From NCBI GenBank assembly GCA_011316305.1, contig SAUG01000063.1, forward strand, positions 186,001 to 250,000: a DNA stretch of 64,000 nucleotides, given 5' to 3'. The notes under the pieces were generated by a model. That model was given only the letters and a program-made list of their open reading frames with translations. It searched no databases and had not been told where the DNA came from. The DNA is from Rusavskia elegans. Lineage: Eukaryota > Ascomycota > Lecanoromycetes > Teloschistales > Teloschistaceae. This document shows, piece after piece, positions 36,518 to 49,221 of this stretch. The translations under genes and the position numbers were made by a program. Position 1 is the first letter of the stretch, and every line of letters begins with the position of its first letter.

Positions 36518-37204
36518 TCACCCCAACCTCTCAATCCCCTCCTCCAACCTCTCAATAACCTTCACAGGCGCGAAACTCTGCACATACTTCTCCCCCCAAT
36601 TCTCCGCTATACTCCCCACACAAGCCTCTGGCTTCCTCCTACAAAGCTCACACATCGCTTCCCCAAACTCGGACTTCATACGCAATCTCGGGACCTCCTT
36701 CACAACCCCCTCATATTCCATCTGCGTCAACAACCCCATCGTCATAGGCGCCTCGGGGCCCATAAGATCGGCTGCTATCCCCATTGCCGTGGCCACGACT
36801 TCGGGTTCTTTGTACATGGCGATATGGATAGCGGTGTGTAAGGCAATGGCATCCCAGACGAGTTGACGGCGATGTTTATCGTACGCTGTCCCGGCTTCTT
36901 GCTCCAGGAACGCAACGGCAGCGTTGGCGCCATCGACCTCGAAGCATTTATCGTCGGAGATAAGGGCGCCGGTGGGGTCGAAGCCTGTGTCGTGGAGGAT
37001 GGCGGCGAGGCTGTGGGCTTCGCGGTCTCGGGAGTGGAGGGTGGGGACTTTGTCGGCGATGATGGTGCCGAAGAGCCAGGAGCGGATCATGTGGTTGTGG
37101 AGGGTTGGGGTGCTGTGGGTTTTGGAGAAGGCGAGGGCGGAGGTGATGAGGGGGGTGTTGGGGACGGTTACGCCGGCGTATAGGCGGGTTGGGAGGGTTG
37201 ACAT
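36518..37204 (-). CDS. HD-domain protein, cyanamide hydratase-like
   Basis: Single exon of 228 residues. The HD metal-binding pattern is visible: HNHMIRSWLFG, then SLAAILHDTG near residues 66-75 and DAIALHTAIHIA near 117-128. This arrangement fits the fungal HD family that includes cyanamide hydratase (Ddi2-like), which hydrates cyanamide to urea; other HD hydrolases are possible. No signal peptide is seen. The ATG at 37204 gives the family's usual length. Codon use is strongly C-ending, with G+C-rich third positions. Confidence 0.8.
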   Translation of the reverse strand: MSTLPTRLYAGVTVPNTPLITSALAFSKTHSTPTLHNHMIRSWLFGTIIADKVPTLHSRDREAHSLAAILHDTGFDPTGALISDDKCFEVDGANAAVAFLEQEAGTAYDKHRRQLVWDAIALHTAIHIAMYKEPEVVATAMGIAADLMGPEAPMTMGLLTQMEYEGVVKEVPRLRMKSEFGEAMCELCRRKPEACVGSIAENWGEKYVQSFAPVKVIERLEEGIERLG

Positions 37205-37801
37205 TGTGGAATTGGTGTTTGTGGGATGAGTTGATTGGGAATGGTGGGCAGATTTCGAGTTATTGGAGCAGAGAGAGGTGACTTTGAAAGATACAGGCTT
37301 GAAGAGGGATAATCAGAACGGGTGGATGGATGCTCGGGAACGTTGAAGGAGACGGTGAATTGACACTTGAGGGAATGGGAGCCTGATGTTGATTTACCCG
37401 AAAACCCGATAATCCGAAATTCCGACGTGTTGGCATCCAACTTTCAAGTGATCCTCCAGGATGCAGAACTTCGTAAATAGCTTCATGCATGATATCACCT
37501 CCCCCGCTAGTTGTGGTATTCGATTCAGGGGTGAATAGGTGCAGCGTGTCTCTCTGTCAAAGACAATAGCAAGAGGGGTAACCTCCTAGGCAGCTACATT
37601 GGATGGTATAAGTAATCGATACAACGATAATCTATATCGAGGTATCAACTGCTGTACCCCATCATCTCGAATACGGCAAGGCCCTGAACCAAATGCCCTA
37701 GCGGGGGAGGTGATAGGTGGCGCTTCGGCAATTGGCAGTTGATCATCGTCTTTACATACAGCAAGACGATCCTAGATGGAAGTCAGATCGTGGTAGGTTA
37801 C
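37205..37801. other. Intergenic between HD gene and MFS gene
   Basis: Promoter side of the HD-domain gene and 3' side of the MFS gene. Small frames at 37168-37490 have no support. Nothing else seen. Confidence 0.45.
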
Positions 37802-39269
37802 CTACCTCCTCCTGAGAAACTTCGGCTTGCCGCCAATGTAGACAACCGAAAGAAGTGTCGTGATCAAACAAAGCATCGCAATGACGGCGTTCATATTTCC
37901 ATAGCCAATTCTGTCCCTCAATCCTCCACTGATGAGCGGTCCCACCGTCAAGCCAAGACTGAAGACCATCGAGTTAAAAGCGTAGAGCTGAGCATACGGT
38001 CCTTGCTCGCCGAAGAACTGGGGGTTCGCCTTGTCATACTGCGAAACGACATATGATGACTCGACAATCGACGGCGATCCAATGACGCCCATGCCAACTC
38101 CGCAAAGAGACAGGAGAGCGCAAAATATGACGATCGCTGACGTACCGCCAGGGCGAGCCAATCTCAGTAGTATCAAGACTGGAACCAGGTATCCGAAGCC
38201 TAGGACCGCCGCAGGTTTGGGTCCGTATCGATCCACCAACCATCCGGCAAGCGGGCCCATGATCAAATAGGGAAGAACCAAGGCGATAAACAGCAATCCC
38301 GACTTGAGCGAGTCGAATCCGAAAAGCTCCTGGGCTTCAGTAGGGATGGTAGCATCGAATGTAGCCAGAAGTGTAGCCTGGTTGAAAGCCAGAAGGAGTG
38401 CAGTGAGAAGCCGAGGATCCTTCAACACATACAAAATGGGGAACGATCTGACCACCTTGGATTGACCGTCCGGGACCTTGTAGCTGTCTTCCTCCTTCTT
38501 GCGTAACAGCGGTTCCTCTTCGTTGTCATCTCCATCTTCCCCGGTAGCTGTACCACCGTCCTGCTGTTCCGAGCCATCTACCGTCGCGTCATCTTGTTTC
38601 TCCCACTTCGCTGCTGTCTTCTTCTCGATGAGAAGTAATCGCATGATGAAGTCGATGGCGAGTATCGCAAATCCTATGCCGAACACGCCCGGATATCCCG
38701 CCTTTTTGTAGACTACCCCACCGAGTACGGGTGCGGCAAGCTCGCCAATCGATATGAAGCCGAATATCTGTCAAGATCATTAGTATTTTGACAAGGCTGC
38801 AGAGACAGGAACATACGGATCCAATGGTCTTGCCCAGATTTTCCGGTCCAACAGTGTCAAGAAGGAGGGCCAATCCAATTGTCCAGACAACAGCACCACT
38901 GACACCCTGCAAGACCCGTGCCAAAATCAAAACAGGAATACTCTGACCAAGGAAAAGCATCAATGTAGCTGCCAGTAGAGCTACGAGTCCGACCAGGAAA
39001 GGAGCTTGTCGGGTTGGCACTCTATCTGCAATGATCCCGGCTGGGGGAGAAGAGCAGACGGATGCTCCAGCATATGCTGCGAGGAGAGCGGAGACATAGC
39101 TTTGGATCTGATCTTCCGGTAAATTGACACGGTCCCGAAGCATGAAAGGAAGGATAGGGACGACAAGACCGTAAAGAAACAGATCCGTGAACAGACCAAT
39201 GCCTACGGTGCTGACGATGAAAAGAGTATTGGAGCGCCACGCCAGACCAATAGGCTTTGACTTAGCCAT
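37802..39269 (-). CDS. MFS transporter, DHA1-like drug/amine exporter
   Basis: Exons 39269..38817 and 38767..37802, with a 49-bp intron having an ACTAATG branch site, give 472 residues. About 12 membrane helices are predicted from the hydrophobic pattern. The first half has TDLFLYGLVVPILPFMLRD and the A-motif-like AGIIADRVPTRQAPFLVG. The DHA1-type motif C region is seen at RVLQGVSGAVVWTIGLALL. The central cytoplasmic loop is long and acidic (DGDDNEEEPLLRKKEED). The second half has GPLAGWLVDRYGPKPAAVLG. Similar fungal proteins resemble vesicular amine transporters; the substrate is unknown. It is divergent from the coiled-coil gene at 39787. Confidence 0.9.
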
Positions 39270-39786
39270 GTTTCCGATCCTTGGAAAGAAGAAAGGGATC
39301 TCAAGGGTTCATATAGATCTAGTAAACATTTTCGAACTGAGGGGATGAAGGCAACTTTTCTTCATGCACCTCTGACATCATCGATGCATGTTTATCAGCT
39401 GGCGACACCAACGGGCGTGCCTCTGGATACCCTGATGAGTCAGGGCTCCTCCTGCAATTCTCAGTGAATCTTGATAGTGATTGCCATGGTGCTGTTCTTG
39501 TAGAAAAGATAGTTTCGTATGGGCCCTTCGTCAGGTCGGATGTCTGCCTACGACCGGTCGATTTGTTGGCTTTGGCCTATCGAACTATCGAACGTGCGGT
39601 GAGAAGCCTGATCCGTGCATGGTGGGAAGTCACGAGGGACGCTTCGGAAAACGAACGCATCTTTCAATGCAAGGTGACGATAACCTAGCTTCGTCCCTGC
39701 AACCAATTCAACCCCCCTTGGGCCCCTTCGAGGGATGCACGACGCTTGAGCCGCACCGTCTCGGCCCTGTTCTTGATTGGTGCACC
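39270..39786. promoter_or_regulatory. Divergent promoter region, MFS gene and coiled-coil gene
   Basis: 517 bp between two start codons facing away from each other. The plus-strand frame is open from 39481 but the first suitable ATG with conserved-looking sequence is 39787. No specific site recognised. Confidence 0.4.
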
Positions 39787-40816
39787 ATGTCGTACGCCAT
39801 GCAGCGAGACACCCCGTTGACGACCACCCCGGCTCAGCGTCGCCGTGAAGCCCGAGAGTCCAGACGCACAACTCGTCAACTCCCAGCTGTCGAGACGGAC
39901 ATCGAGTCCAGCGAGGAGCCTGCCAACGAAGCCATGTCGGTAAATTCGAACAACCTCTTTCCCTCCTTTCTCGACAACAACTCTCGTCCGCCTCCTTCGC
40001 AGCAGGTCAACGGCAATGGAGGCCCCATGAATGGAATAAACCTCAACATGCCCATGAACGCTGGCCATCAAATGGACGTCAACATGCTGTATCAGAAGAT
40101 CCTAGAGTTAAGCGAGATGCTCAGGGAAAACCGAGAACAGACACAAGCCATCGTTGCTGGAGCAGAAGAGCTCGCTGTATGTGCTGCGCGCGAGGCTGGA
40201 GATCGCTTTGACGTTGGCTGACTTGACTGTCGTTCGTCTGTAGACTCGAGCAGCTGCCAATGGAGCGACTCCATCTCTACAAGAAGCCAATGCTGAAATA
40301 TCAGGTGCGAGGAGTTGCCATCATCAATTCACCCTCTGCTAACCCATCTCAGCCGCCCGGATCGCTGAACTAGAAAAAAAACTAGCTCACGAACAGAATC
40401 GGAACCGAAGCATCATGCGTGAGCAGAAGGAGAACACAAGGCTCATCGGTGAATACGAGACAGCCGTGGGGAACATTGTCGAGATGGTCAGGAACTACTC
40501 GTACAACAACAAGCAAGAGAGATCGTCGTTATCATTACACTACAACAAGCTCCTCCAGGATGAAAAGGATGCGCATCTAGCTGCTCGACTGGAGAAGGAT
40601 GATTGGCAAGCCAGATTCATGCGGTCGGTGGAGATGCTACGAGAAGCCTACAAGCTACGATGTGAGGAAGAGGAGATACCCGTCAGAATCGTGTCTGGCC
40701 TGCAGAACGAGGTGAGAGCGTACCGGAACGCTTTGGGCATGGAGCCTGAAAAGGAAGAAGAGGAGTATGGTTGGGAATTGCTGAAGGACGCTCCTGATGC
40801 TGAAAGGGAAGATTGA
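39787..40816 (+). CDS. Coiled-coil protein of unknown function
   Basis: Exons 39787-40176, 40244-40304 and 40353-40816 give 304 residues. The N-terminus is basic (TPAQRRREARESRRTTRQ), followed by an acidic patch and an Asn/Gly/Pro-rich stretch. From about residue 105 to 260 the sequence is heptad-like coiled coil (VNMLYQKILELSEMLRENRE, AARIAELEKKLAHEQNR, DEKDAHLAARLEKDDW). It ends in a Glu-rich tail. Splice junctions keep a continuous coil, which supports the model. I do not recognise the family; a structural or scaffold role is only a guess. Confidence 0.75.
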
Positions 40817-41211
40817 TCCTTCGAGGTTCTGCTGACGTGGATAACATTTAGCGAGGAGTTTTGCATGATACCCATGGGCTATTTGATAAAGACTTAATAC
40901 TTGCTCCAATCAGAAGAATTGATCATGCGATAACTCCGTAGCATTACAATGATTCACTAGATCCGTTATGGCGATGGTGGACCTCTGAAGCACAGAGAGA
41001 CTCCAACTTAGCTCAGTAGAACTCAGGGTCCCCGTGGTCATGGCAACTTCTCCACCCGAATCGTAGTGTAGAAACCTGCAATGACGACCTTCGGTTTGGA
41101 CATCCGCCAATTTGTCATACCTCTCGAGACTGTCCTCCAGTTCATATATCTTTTCCATCGCGTGCAAACGCGAGGACATGATTCCTAACCATTAAACACC
41201 ATCACCCTCCT

Positions 41212-41663
41212 TCAATTGCTTCTCGCTCCTCCTTTGGCCGCTCGGATTTCATCCATCTTCGCAACCCGCTTCTTGAATTCTTCGTACTGGCATTTCTCAT
41301 AGGAGTGTCGTTCGTCCTAAGGTACCATGCCTTAGCTTGCGACTCCGCCGTGGACAGTTGTCGTGGAACCGGCCTCCCGAGGGATCAAACATACCTCGCA
41401 TTTCCACGGCAGATAGTATTCTTCGAACCGGCAACGATTAAGAGGTATCAGTAGATGTGCACAGCTGTCCCGGTACTGTATCGGAAGTCGAGCTTCTGAC
41501 ATCTGCTCCCTGGTGGCTACTAAATGTTCGGTTCAGCAACAGCTTCAACAAGGAGATACAAGGCGTATCTTGGGACATTGGCAAAAAGAAAGCTGTGAAT
41601 GGACGACTTACAAGGCTTTTCGCCCATGCCGAGGGTATCCTTGACAGTCTCGGTGACGGTCAT
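41212..41663 (-). CDS. NDUFB7: NADH:ubiquinone oxidoreductase subunit NDUFB7 (B18)
   Basis: Accessory subunit of mitochondrial complex I, facing the intermembrane space. Exons 41663..41612, 41519..41395 and 41316..41212 give 93 residues; introns are 92 and 78 bp. None of the exons forms a long ORF, so the gene is easily missed. The protein reads CAHLLIPLNRC and CEDERHSYEKC, a twin CX9C pair typical of Mia40-imported proteins, within RFEEYYLPWKCEDERHSYEK. It ends KGGARSN, as family members do. The start gives MTVTETVKDTLGMGEKP; a shorter form from the internal Met is possible. It is divergent from mbp1, with 416 bp between the starts. Confidence 0.93.
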
Positions 41664-42079
41664 CCTTTGCGACCACACTCAATGCCTGTAGCAAGTAGAG
41701 TACAGCAAGAGGACGCTCCGGAGCAGTACCTTAGTAGAAGCCAAGCCATAGGGCTAGTCAGTGCCAAGACCACTTATGATCGAAGAAGGCTAGTCAAATT
41801 CAACGCGTCTTGGGTGGAAAAGCGCGCCCACTGGGTTCGTCATATCGATTACATGGATCACTCTTCCCGGCTGCTTCCTCGAACCTCTTGTATGAACCAA
41901 TTTCCTCAATTCAGTCACTCGTCCCTGTTCTCGTGTGAGATCAACATCTTACTACAACATACTTTATCGCGCCGCCATCTTCAGCGTCCCCTCCCCGAAG
42001 CATCCTTGAAGTCCTGCTCTGGCAGCACATGCAAGCTTGGAAGCAGCTTCCCGGCAGAACAAAGGAGTTTTAGGCCAGT
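41664..42079. promoter_or_regulatory. Divergent promoter region NDUFB7/mbp1
   Basis: 416 bp between two divergent start codons. It contains ACGCGT at 41803-41808, an MBF-type site. A long plus-strand frame runs through it (41457-42203) but lacks recognisable protein content and overlaps NDUFB7 exons, so it is not called. Confidence 0.5.
41803..41808. promoter_or_regulatory. MCB box (ACGCGT) upstream of mbp1
   Basis: Lies 272 bp before the mbp1 start and 140 bp before the NDUFB7 start. It matches the consensus bound by Mbp1 itself, so autoregulation is possible. The motif is short and could occur by chance. Confidence 0.4.
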
Positions 42080-44291
42080 ATGGCCAACTGCAATGGCCTC
42101 CCTATATATTCTGCCACATATAGCAACGTACGTGTCTCCGATGAGCTTCTTGGTCCCAAATCCATCCCACACTAAATCTGTCAAACCAGGTGCCGGTATA
42201 TGAATTCAATCTGGAGGGAAACCATGTCATGCGTCGCCGGCAGGACAGTTGGATCAACGCTACGCATATTTTGAAGGTAGCGAATCTGGACAAACCCGCT
42301 CGAACACGTATCTTGGAGAGGGAGGTCCAGAAGGGTGTTCATGAAAAGGTACAAGGAGGATACGGCAAATATCAGGGTACGTCTTCTCCTCTGGAGCTTC
42401 TATTGGCCACTTTCTAATTCCGTACCTCCAGGCACCTGGGTCCCTCTGCACGAAGGTCGTCTGCTTGCGGAGCGAAACGGCGTTCTCGCGAAGCTGCTGC
42501 CCTTTTTCGATTTCGTGCCTGGCCCGATCAGCCCACCGCAGGCACCCAAACATCAGACCGCCGCTTCAAACAAAGGCCCCAAGGTACCAAAGCCGAAGAA
42601 AGCGGCGATGAATAGTCATGGTAGGTTGAAGTTGCTAGTTTTCCTAACAGCCCTTCCTGCTGACATTTTGGATTGAAGCAATGCCACCTCCAAGCCAGAT
42701 GAGTGAAGATCTATATGAAGGTATTAGTAATCAGCTTAACGACGACGAATCCTTGGCACATTCAGAGATTGGTTCCGAATCGTTCATGGGGGAGGAAGAC
42801 GGGACGTACGGCCATCCACCAGGGTCACGGAAACGCAAACGAGGACCAGACGTATCATACTTCGAGCAACAGCACACTCTATATGCCGACGCTTTGCTCG
42901 ATTATTTCATGCTATCTGAATCTGACCGTCTTTACCGTCTCGAACCCCCACAACCTCCTAATGGCTTCATGGTCAACAAGCCCATCGATGAACAAGGGCA
43001 CACGGCTCTGCATTGGGGAGCCGCCATGGGAGATATTGAAACCATCCGTATGTTCATCAGCCGTGGAGCACACATCGACGTACCCAACGTCAGAGGCGAA
43101 ACCCCCTTGATCCGCGCGGTCCTCTTCACCAACAACCACGAAAAAGAAACCATGCCTAAGATTGTCGAAATTCTTCTCGACACGATCATGAAGCGTGACA
43201 AGTACGGCGCCACCGTCCTCCACCACGTAGCCATGACCACCAAATCCAGCTCCCGCAAGAGATCAGCCCGCTACTACCTCAACGTCCTCCTCAGCAAATT
43301 AGGCGATATGCTCAGCCCTGGAGAGTTCGCCCACTTTCTCGAAGCCCGTGACAATAACGGCGATACGGCCGTTCACATTGTGGCACGGCATAACGCTAAG
43401 AAGTGTGTCCGCGAGTTCCAAGGCAGAGGCGTCAGCTTCGATATCCCCAATGAGAACGGTGAGACGGCAGCGCAAATCATGCATCGTTTCCACGCCTACA
43501 GAGTCGAAGATATAAACGCCATCGCTTCTTCCTCTCCTGCCCAACCAGCAAGTGGTAAACATCTGAACGGGCATCACAACGACCCCCTCCGCAATTCAAT
43601 GAAAGCCTCCTTCCCAGCGGCAGCAAGCTCACAATACGAGACCCAATCCGCGCAGTCCTTTAGCACCTCCTTCGGCCCCACTGTCAACGACAAAGCCCTG
43701 CAAGTCACCCTCGCTATGGAAGACGAACTGCAGCAGATGGACGCTTCACTCGCGGACGCGACGAGGTTAGTCCAACAAACCACCCACGAAAGAAACGCGG
43801 TGCGGCAAAAGACGGCGCAGCTCACGAGGGAAGACATGACTATCGGGGATGAAGAAGAAGCGAAGAGATTAAGCAATGAGAAGGATCATCTGACTGCGGT
43901 TTGTGAGAGCATGTTGGAATTAGAACAATACCGCAACCTCCACGCCGAAGTGTCGGTCCGGGAGCAGCAGCAATCGCAGGCCGTAGCTCAGATGAACGGC
44001 ACCACCGATGACGGTGACGCGACAGCGGATAAGATCCAAGCAGCACGTACATTAGCAAGCGAACAAGCGCGACGTAGGGAATTATCAAGACAACTAGTGC
44101 AGGCGCAGGCTCTGGCTGGGATGAGCGAGAAGGGAGAAATGTATAAAAGACTGATTGCTGCCAGTATGGGTGTGAGCGTACAGGAGGTAGCGGACCTGGT
44201 ACCGGATGTGTTGCGGGAGTTGGAGGTTGGGAAGGTTGATGGGGGATTGGGAAAGGGGTTGTTAGAGGGTAAAGGGGTGGTTGTTGTCTGA
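42080..44291 (+). CDS. mbp1: MBF transcription factor DNA-binding subunit Mbp1/Res (APSES plus ankyrin)
   Basis: Controls G1/S genes by binding ACGCGT together with Swi6. Exons 42080-42127, 42190-42376, 42432-42620 and 42679-44291 give 678 residues. The APSES/KilA-N DNA-binding domain occupies about residues 5-105 ([56 protein letters not shown]). A basic NLS-like stretch follows ([10 protein letters not shown]). Ankyrin repeats cover about 235-420 ([63 protein letters not shown]). The C-terminal third is a coiled coil, rich in Gln and Ala, likely for Swi6 binding. The 16-codon first exon is required to complete the APSES fold and supports the start choice. Confidence 0.95.
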
Positions 44292-45718
44292 TAGCTCGAC
44301 TTTTTTCGTCGTCTTCGGTTCAGTTCTATCGTACCAAGGGAATGGAGATGGTGGTGACATGGACTTTTGAAAATCGTGGTACGCTGGGTTACGCTCCAAA
44401 GGAGTCGGCGTGGCGCTACAGATGTTGTGAAGTTGGTAGGATGGGCATGTTGTACCATGTTTGTTGTATGAGAACATTTGTGCGTTGAACTGAACGGACA
44501 ACCATCCAATCATCGCCATGTCGAAAGGGGGAAGGGGGGACGCGTACAGAAATCGGTACCCCGATAAGGGATATCGTTATAACGACTGCTTAGATATCAC
44601 TATATTGCTCAGAAACGTCCTATTCCAACGGAGTAATAGCCTCGTATCTGCAACGTGTAAGAATTCTATTATATATAGCAGGTGTGCATTCTTTATCCAT
44701 GAGCATGTATCCGTATGGTTTCCAGTCCTTGAAGATCCCTTACTGACAACTATTCGTCTAGATGATATCCAGCTGCGTGGCTGGGGATACACAGCAGCAT
44801 CGTACTTCACACAAGCTGGCATGCATTACATTGCATGCTCGCGCTTGCTGACGATCCAGTGGTGCCCACCAATGATCACTCCTTATGCCTCTCAACTGAG
44901 GGAGTCCTATCCAATACCAGTCCGCCGGCGGGGTTCTTCGCAAAAGCAGGCATCGGAATCCTCAATCCAAGCGCGACCAATCTCCTGTCTCCGCAGAATC
45001 TGACAACTCATGACTCTATGCTCGAAGGCTTCCTTCTGGGTTCAGTCATGGCATTTTCCGCTCCAGAGATCCAGTCTAAATGGTGTGACGACGACCATGA
45101 CTGCAGTGACGTTGATGGGTTTTCGACTAACATTTACCCGCAAGATATTTCCGAGTCGCGACCCACGAGAGGACGTTGCAAGGTGCCGAATACCCGTGCT
45201 CTGAAAGGCTTATGTACACGCTTAGGGGCTTTCAAGCTTCGTCCGCTCCGGCTCAGCACGGAAGTGGCGTATGCACATCAGCAACAAACGCCCCAAGGAG
45301 CATCTCCCCCATCTTGATTGGACCTCCTGGACAATCACATTCCGGTCTCACATGGCACTTCGACAACAGCGCTACAAGCGCTCCAATATGCTCGCTGTCG
45401 GCTTTTGCCTACATACTGTCCTCGCCCGAGTTACTCAGCATTCACCGCAAAGAACAAATGGGGATTCGTTGGGAGGGGAAGAGGGGAGATGTGGCCCGGC
45501 ATCAGCTCGCTTGCCTTGACCGTCATGGAATAGAAGGACGCGGCCGGTATAAGAGCAAGGGATGTCCCACCTCGAGACTAGATTTCCGCACTCGTGTTGG
45601 AGTTCTTGGGGTCAACCAACGTCCTAAGATACCTACGCCTCTAAGGGAACTCCTGGCTCTTCTCTCAGCAATCCCAATCATTGCACATCCCCGTCTGTTG
45701 CAGGGCTGAACAGTGACT
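44292..45718. other. Intergenic between mbp1 and sugar transporter; holds dispersed repeat copy B
   Basis: Overlapping open frames (44518-45003, 44835-45317, 45176-45709) look like no known protein and are not consistent with one spliced gene. Copy B of a dispersed repeat lies at 44550-44590. The distal part is the transporter promoter. Confidence 0.4.
44550..44590 (+). repeat. Dispersed 43-bp repeat, copy B
   Basis: AATCGGTACC, CGATAAGGGAT, CGTTATAACGACTGCTT: same order and spacing as copies at 26506 and 49964, slightly diverged. Confidence 0.55.
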
Positions 45719-47985
45719 ATGGATCTCATCTCAAAGCACAACATTGTGCACAGGTATGAAAAGCGAAAGCTTCTCATTGCCGTCAATTGTGTCGCTGGCT
45801 TGGCCATTTTCTTTTTCGGTTACGATCAGGGTATGATGGGAAGTGTCAATGTCTCCATCGACTACGGCGTCAACCGTATGAAGTATGGGCACATTGACCC
45901 CGAAGCGAAACAAGTCGTCGTAGATAATTCTCTTCTCCAGGGTGGCATCGTAGGTTGTCTCGTTCTCGACCAAGCGATTTCAAAGCTGATCGGCGAAGGT
46001 CTCGGTATACTATCTTGGTACTCTGCTTGGGTGCATGGTCGGAGGCTGGATCGGCGAGAAAGTCGGTCGGATCAAAGTCATGGCACTGGGATGTGTTTGG
46101 GCAATCCTTGGTGCCAGCTTGCAGACTTCTGCTATGAACGCCGACTGGATGATTTGCGGTAAGCCTGAAATCAATTATGACAAGGGGAAGACTGAATCAT
46201 GATAGCTCGTCTGATCAACGGCATCGGCACTGGCATGCTCAACGTTATCGTGCCCGTCTGGGTAGGCAATGTTTATCAACCTGCTGCAAACGACCATTCA
46301 TGCTAAGTCCCGTCCAGGCCACTGAAACCGCTTCTCATACATCTCGAGGACAATTCGTTGCGATTGAGTTCACCCTGAACATCTTTGGTGTGGTGGTCGC
46401 CTACTGGCTTGGCTTGTGAGATGCATTCATCCACTGGCATTCTGCTCGATACTAACATTCTTCAGCGGATGCTCTTTCGTCGATGACGGCTACTCACCTT
46501 TCGTCTGGAGGTTTCCTATCGCGTTCCAACTTATTCCTCTGATCTTCCTTTTATGTATTGTATGGTTCTTCCCCGAATCACCTCGCTGGCTAGTCAAGGT
46601 TGGCCGTGAAGCAGAGGCGCGTTACATTCTCGGGAGACTCCGGGGTGAAGACGAGTACGGGCTGGCAGAGGCAGAGTTCCAGGACATCCGAAATGTGGCC
46701 GAGCTCGAGAAGAAGTCCGGTAAAGTCAATAGCTACTTCCATATGCTTTGGGATGTCATGCCGAAGAAGATTGGCGGAGGAAGCTCAGGCAAATTGCACA
46801 TCGGTCGACGTGTGCAGCTTGTTATCTGGCTGCAAATTCTACAAGAGTGGATCGGTATTGCTGGAGTCACTATATGTAGGTCATATCTCCCCGTGTACTA
46901 CTCAGTACCCTCACCAGCCCTTGCTGAACCCATGATCCAGATGCAAACGACATTTTCAATCAGGCAGGCTACTCCGTCTTCAAATCCCGCTGGATCGCTG
47001 GGATCAATGATATCTTCTACATGGTATGCCCACCCCTATCTAAATCCAATCCTCCATCTACTAACCCTCGATAGTTTTCAACGCTTATCGCCGTCTTCAC
47101 TCTCGACCGTCTCGGCCGCCGCGTAACCCTATACTGGGGTTGCGTCGTAATGGGTGTTTCCATGTTCCTAGCCGGCGGATTCTCCCGGCTTTCTCAAAAC
47201 AACGCCAACGACGATTATCTCAAGGGAGCATATGGTGCAGCAGGCGCATCATTCACCTTCCTCTTCACGTTCGGTTTCGGCGCCACTTGGCTGACTGTAC
47301 CGTGGCTCTATCCCGCTGAGATATTCCCGCTGCAGTGCCGTGCCAAGGGTAATGCATGGGGTGTTGTAGGATGGAGTATTGGAAATGGATGGACAGTAAG
47401 TCTCTACCAACTTATTTCATTCTTAAGGCATCTACTACAACGACTCGGTCGGTCCCGTCATGAGATGCTTCTTCGAGCCACTGAATAGTACCTCGACTGT
47501 CTAAACCACCATTATCATGCAACGCCCCTTACCAGGCCACATATAAAACAAACATCAGACCTCACATTCTCAAAAACACGCAACACACAAACACAAACTA
47601 ACAACAAAAAACACAGGTGCTCCTCCTCCCCACCATGTTCAAAAACATCAGCGAAAAAACCTTCTACGTCTTCGGCGCCTGCAACGCAATCTCCATCCCA
47701 ATCGTCTGGGCCCTGTACCCGGAATCCAGCCAGCGCACGCTCGAAGAAATGGATCTTCTCTTCGCGAGCGATAGCTGGTGGAACTGGGATGCCGAAAAGA
47801 CGTTTGCAAGGTTGAAGGAGGAGAATCCCGATTTGGTCAATGCAGCCAGGGCGAGGCAGACGAGTGTTGCTGGTGGTGCCGGTGGGGAGATGGGTGGTGG
47901 GAGGAAGAATAGGGGGATGAGTTTGGTGCCAGGGGAGAAGGCGGGGAGTGAGGGGAGTGAGGAGGGTGGGGAGAAGGTCGGATAG
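45719..47985 (+). CDS. MFS sugar transporter (hexose/quinate type)
   Basis: Eight exons: 45719-45949, 45999-46158, 46206-46261, 46318-46415, 46466-46875, 46941-47023, 47075-47395 and 47617-47985, giving 575 residues. Twelve membrane helices are expected. Sugar-porter signatures are FFFGYDQGMMGSVN in helix 1, GGWIGEKVGRIK in loop 2-3, PESPRWLVKVGREAEAR after helix 6, DRLGRRVTLYWG in loop 8-9 and YPESSQRTLEEMD after helix 12. The cytoplasmic tail is long and Gly/Glu-rich. Seven introns, one 221 bp and the rest 47-65 bp, were set by frame and family motif. The substrate is uncertain. Confidence 0.92.
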
Positions 47986-48529
47986 GTGAGGATTGAGAGT
48001 TTGGGATAGGTGGGTGGGTGATGTGGATGGTATAGGATCTGTGGCTGCTTATATATCTGCTAAAGACGACCTCTTATGAATTGTTCTTCTTCTAATTCAA
48101 TAAATCTATCAACCCTCGACTCCATTCTTCCCTCGCTCTACCTCCTTCTCCCCTATTGGGAATATCACCATCGCCTTTCACCTAAGCGAATGATCACGAC
48201 TTCTCTTCTCCGACCATCCCATTCCATTCCATTCCGCCTTCGATGTTCCCCTTTGCTATCAAACTCTCCACCCCTACCGTATAAGTTTACAATCCAACAT
48301 GAATGAAAATCCAGCTCTCACTTTGCAACGCCTCTATACATGTTAACTCTCTATTCTATTCCATTCCAATACTTATCCTCAACCTCTAGTCCTGAATATC
48401 TCCACCCTACGTACCCCCTCCCTCTCTCCTATCCCTATCTTCCCTCGTATAACACTCCCTCTCCCTCTCCCTCCCTTGTACCCACTCCACCTATATCACT
48501 ACCACCAAAAAGCAACTCATTCATTTACT

Positions 48530-48534
48530 CACTC

Positions 48535-48565
<31 letters not shown>

Positions 48566-48566
48566 C
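48530..48566 (+). repeat. (ACTT)n microsatellite
   Basis: ACTC/ACTT tetranucleotide units in a row, about seven pure ACTT copies with flanking ACTC variants. Confidence 0.9.
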
Positions 48567-49221
48567 ACCTATCCTCCCCCTTCTTCCTGATACCCACTCC
48601 AACACCACTCGTACACTCCAAACCCCACCGTTCTATACGTATCCAACCGTCATCACCACCTCCTTAACTACTATTCACTCCGACTTATTATTGTTGACAG
48701 ATAAATATGCTAACATAGGACCATTATCGATGCATCGATATCGTGATCCCAAGATCGACACAACGACAGCGTAGGACCGATACGTAAAATTTGGATTCCG
48801 AGAGGTGAATATGGAGTACCACAAAACCGAACCCGCTAAATATAAAGAGGCGATTCGTTGTTCCCACCGCGTCCGAAAGCCGCGAAGGTAGGAGGCTGTA
48901 GTAAACACCAGGCAAGATATTTATATGGCTGTTGCTGGTGTTGGTGTTGGAGATAATGTCATTGAGCTTTAGTTTGCTTGCCGGTTGCATTGAGCGCTAC
49001 TGGCTAGAGAGGATGCAAGACAGATAACAGACGTAAAAATATAGCGTCGCTGCATGCAGCCCGATGTACTGAGTTATCGAAATAACGACATGAAGGGACT
49101 GAGGTAGCTGACCGAGTAGCTATATGACGCAATTTAGAGGTTGTATGGTTAGTGATGGCGATGATTGGAGTTGTTTATATAGAGGCTTGGGGTGGGTTTG
49201 AGGGCGGTGGTATATAGGGAA

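Noticed and set aside
36863..37229. Plus-strand frames of 101-106 codons
   Set aside because: Gly/Val-rich shadows antisense to the HD-domain gene.
40910..41179. 89-codon minus-strand frame after NDUFB7
   Set aside because: Starts MSSRLHAMEKIYELEDSLER and looks partly helical, but no family is recognised and it lies in the 3' flank of two converging genes.
41457..42203. 248-codon plus-strand frame
   Set aside because: Overlaps NDUFB7 exons in antisense and the mbp1 first exon; no recognisable protein content.
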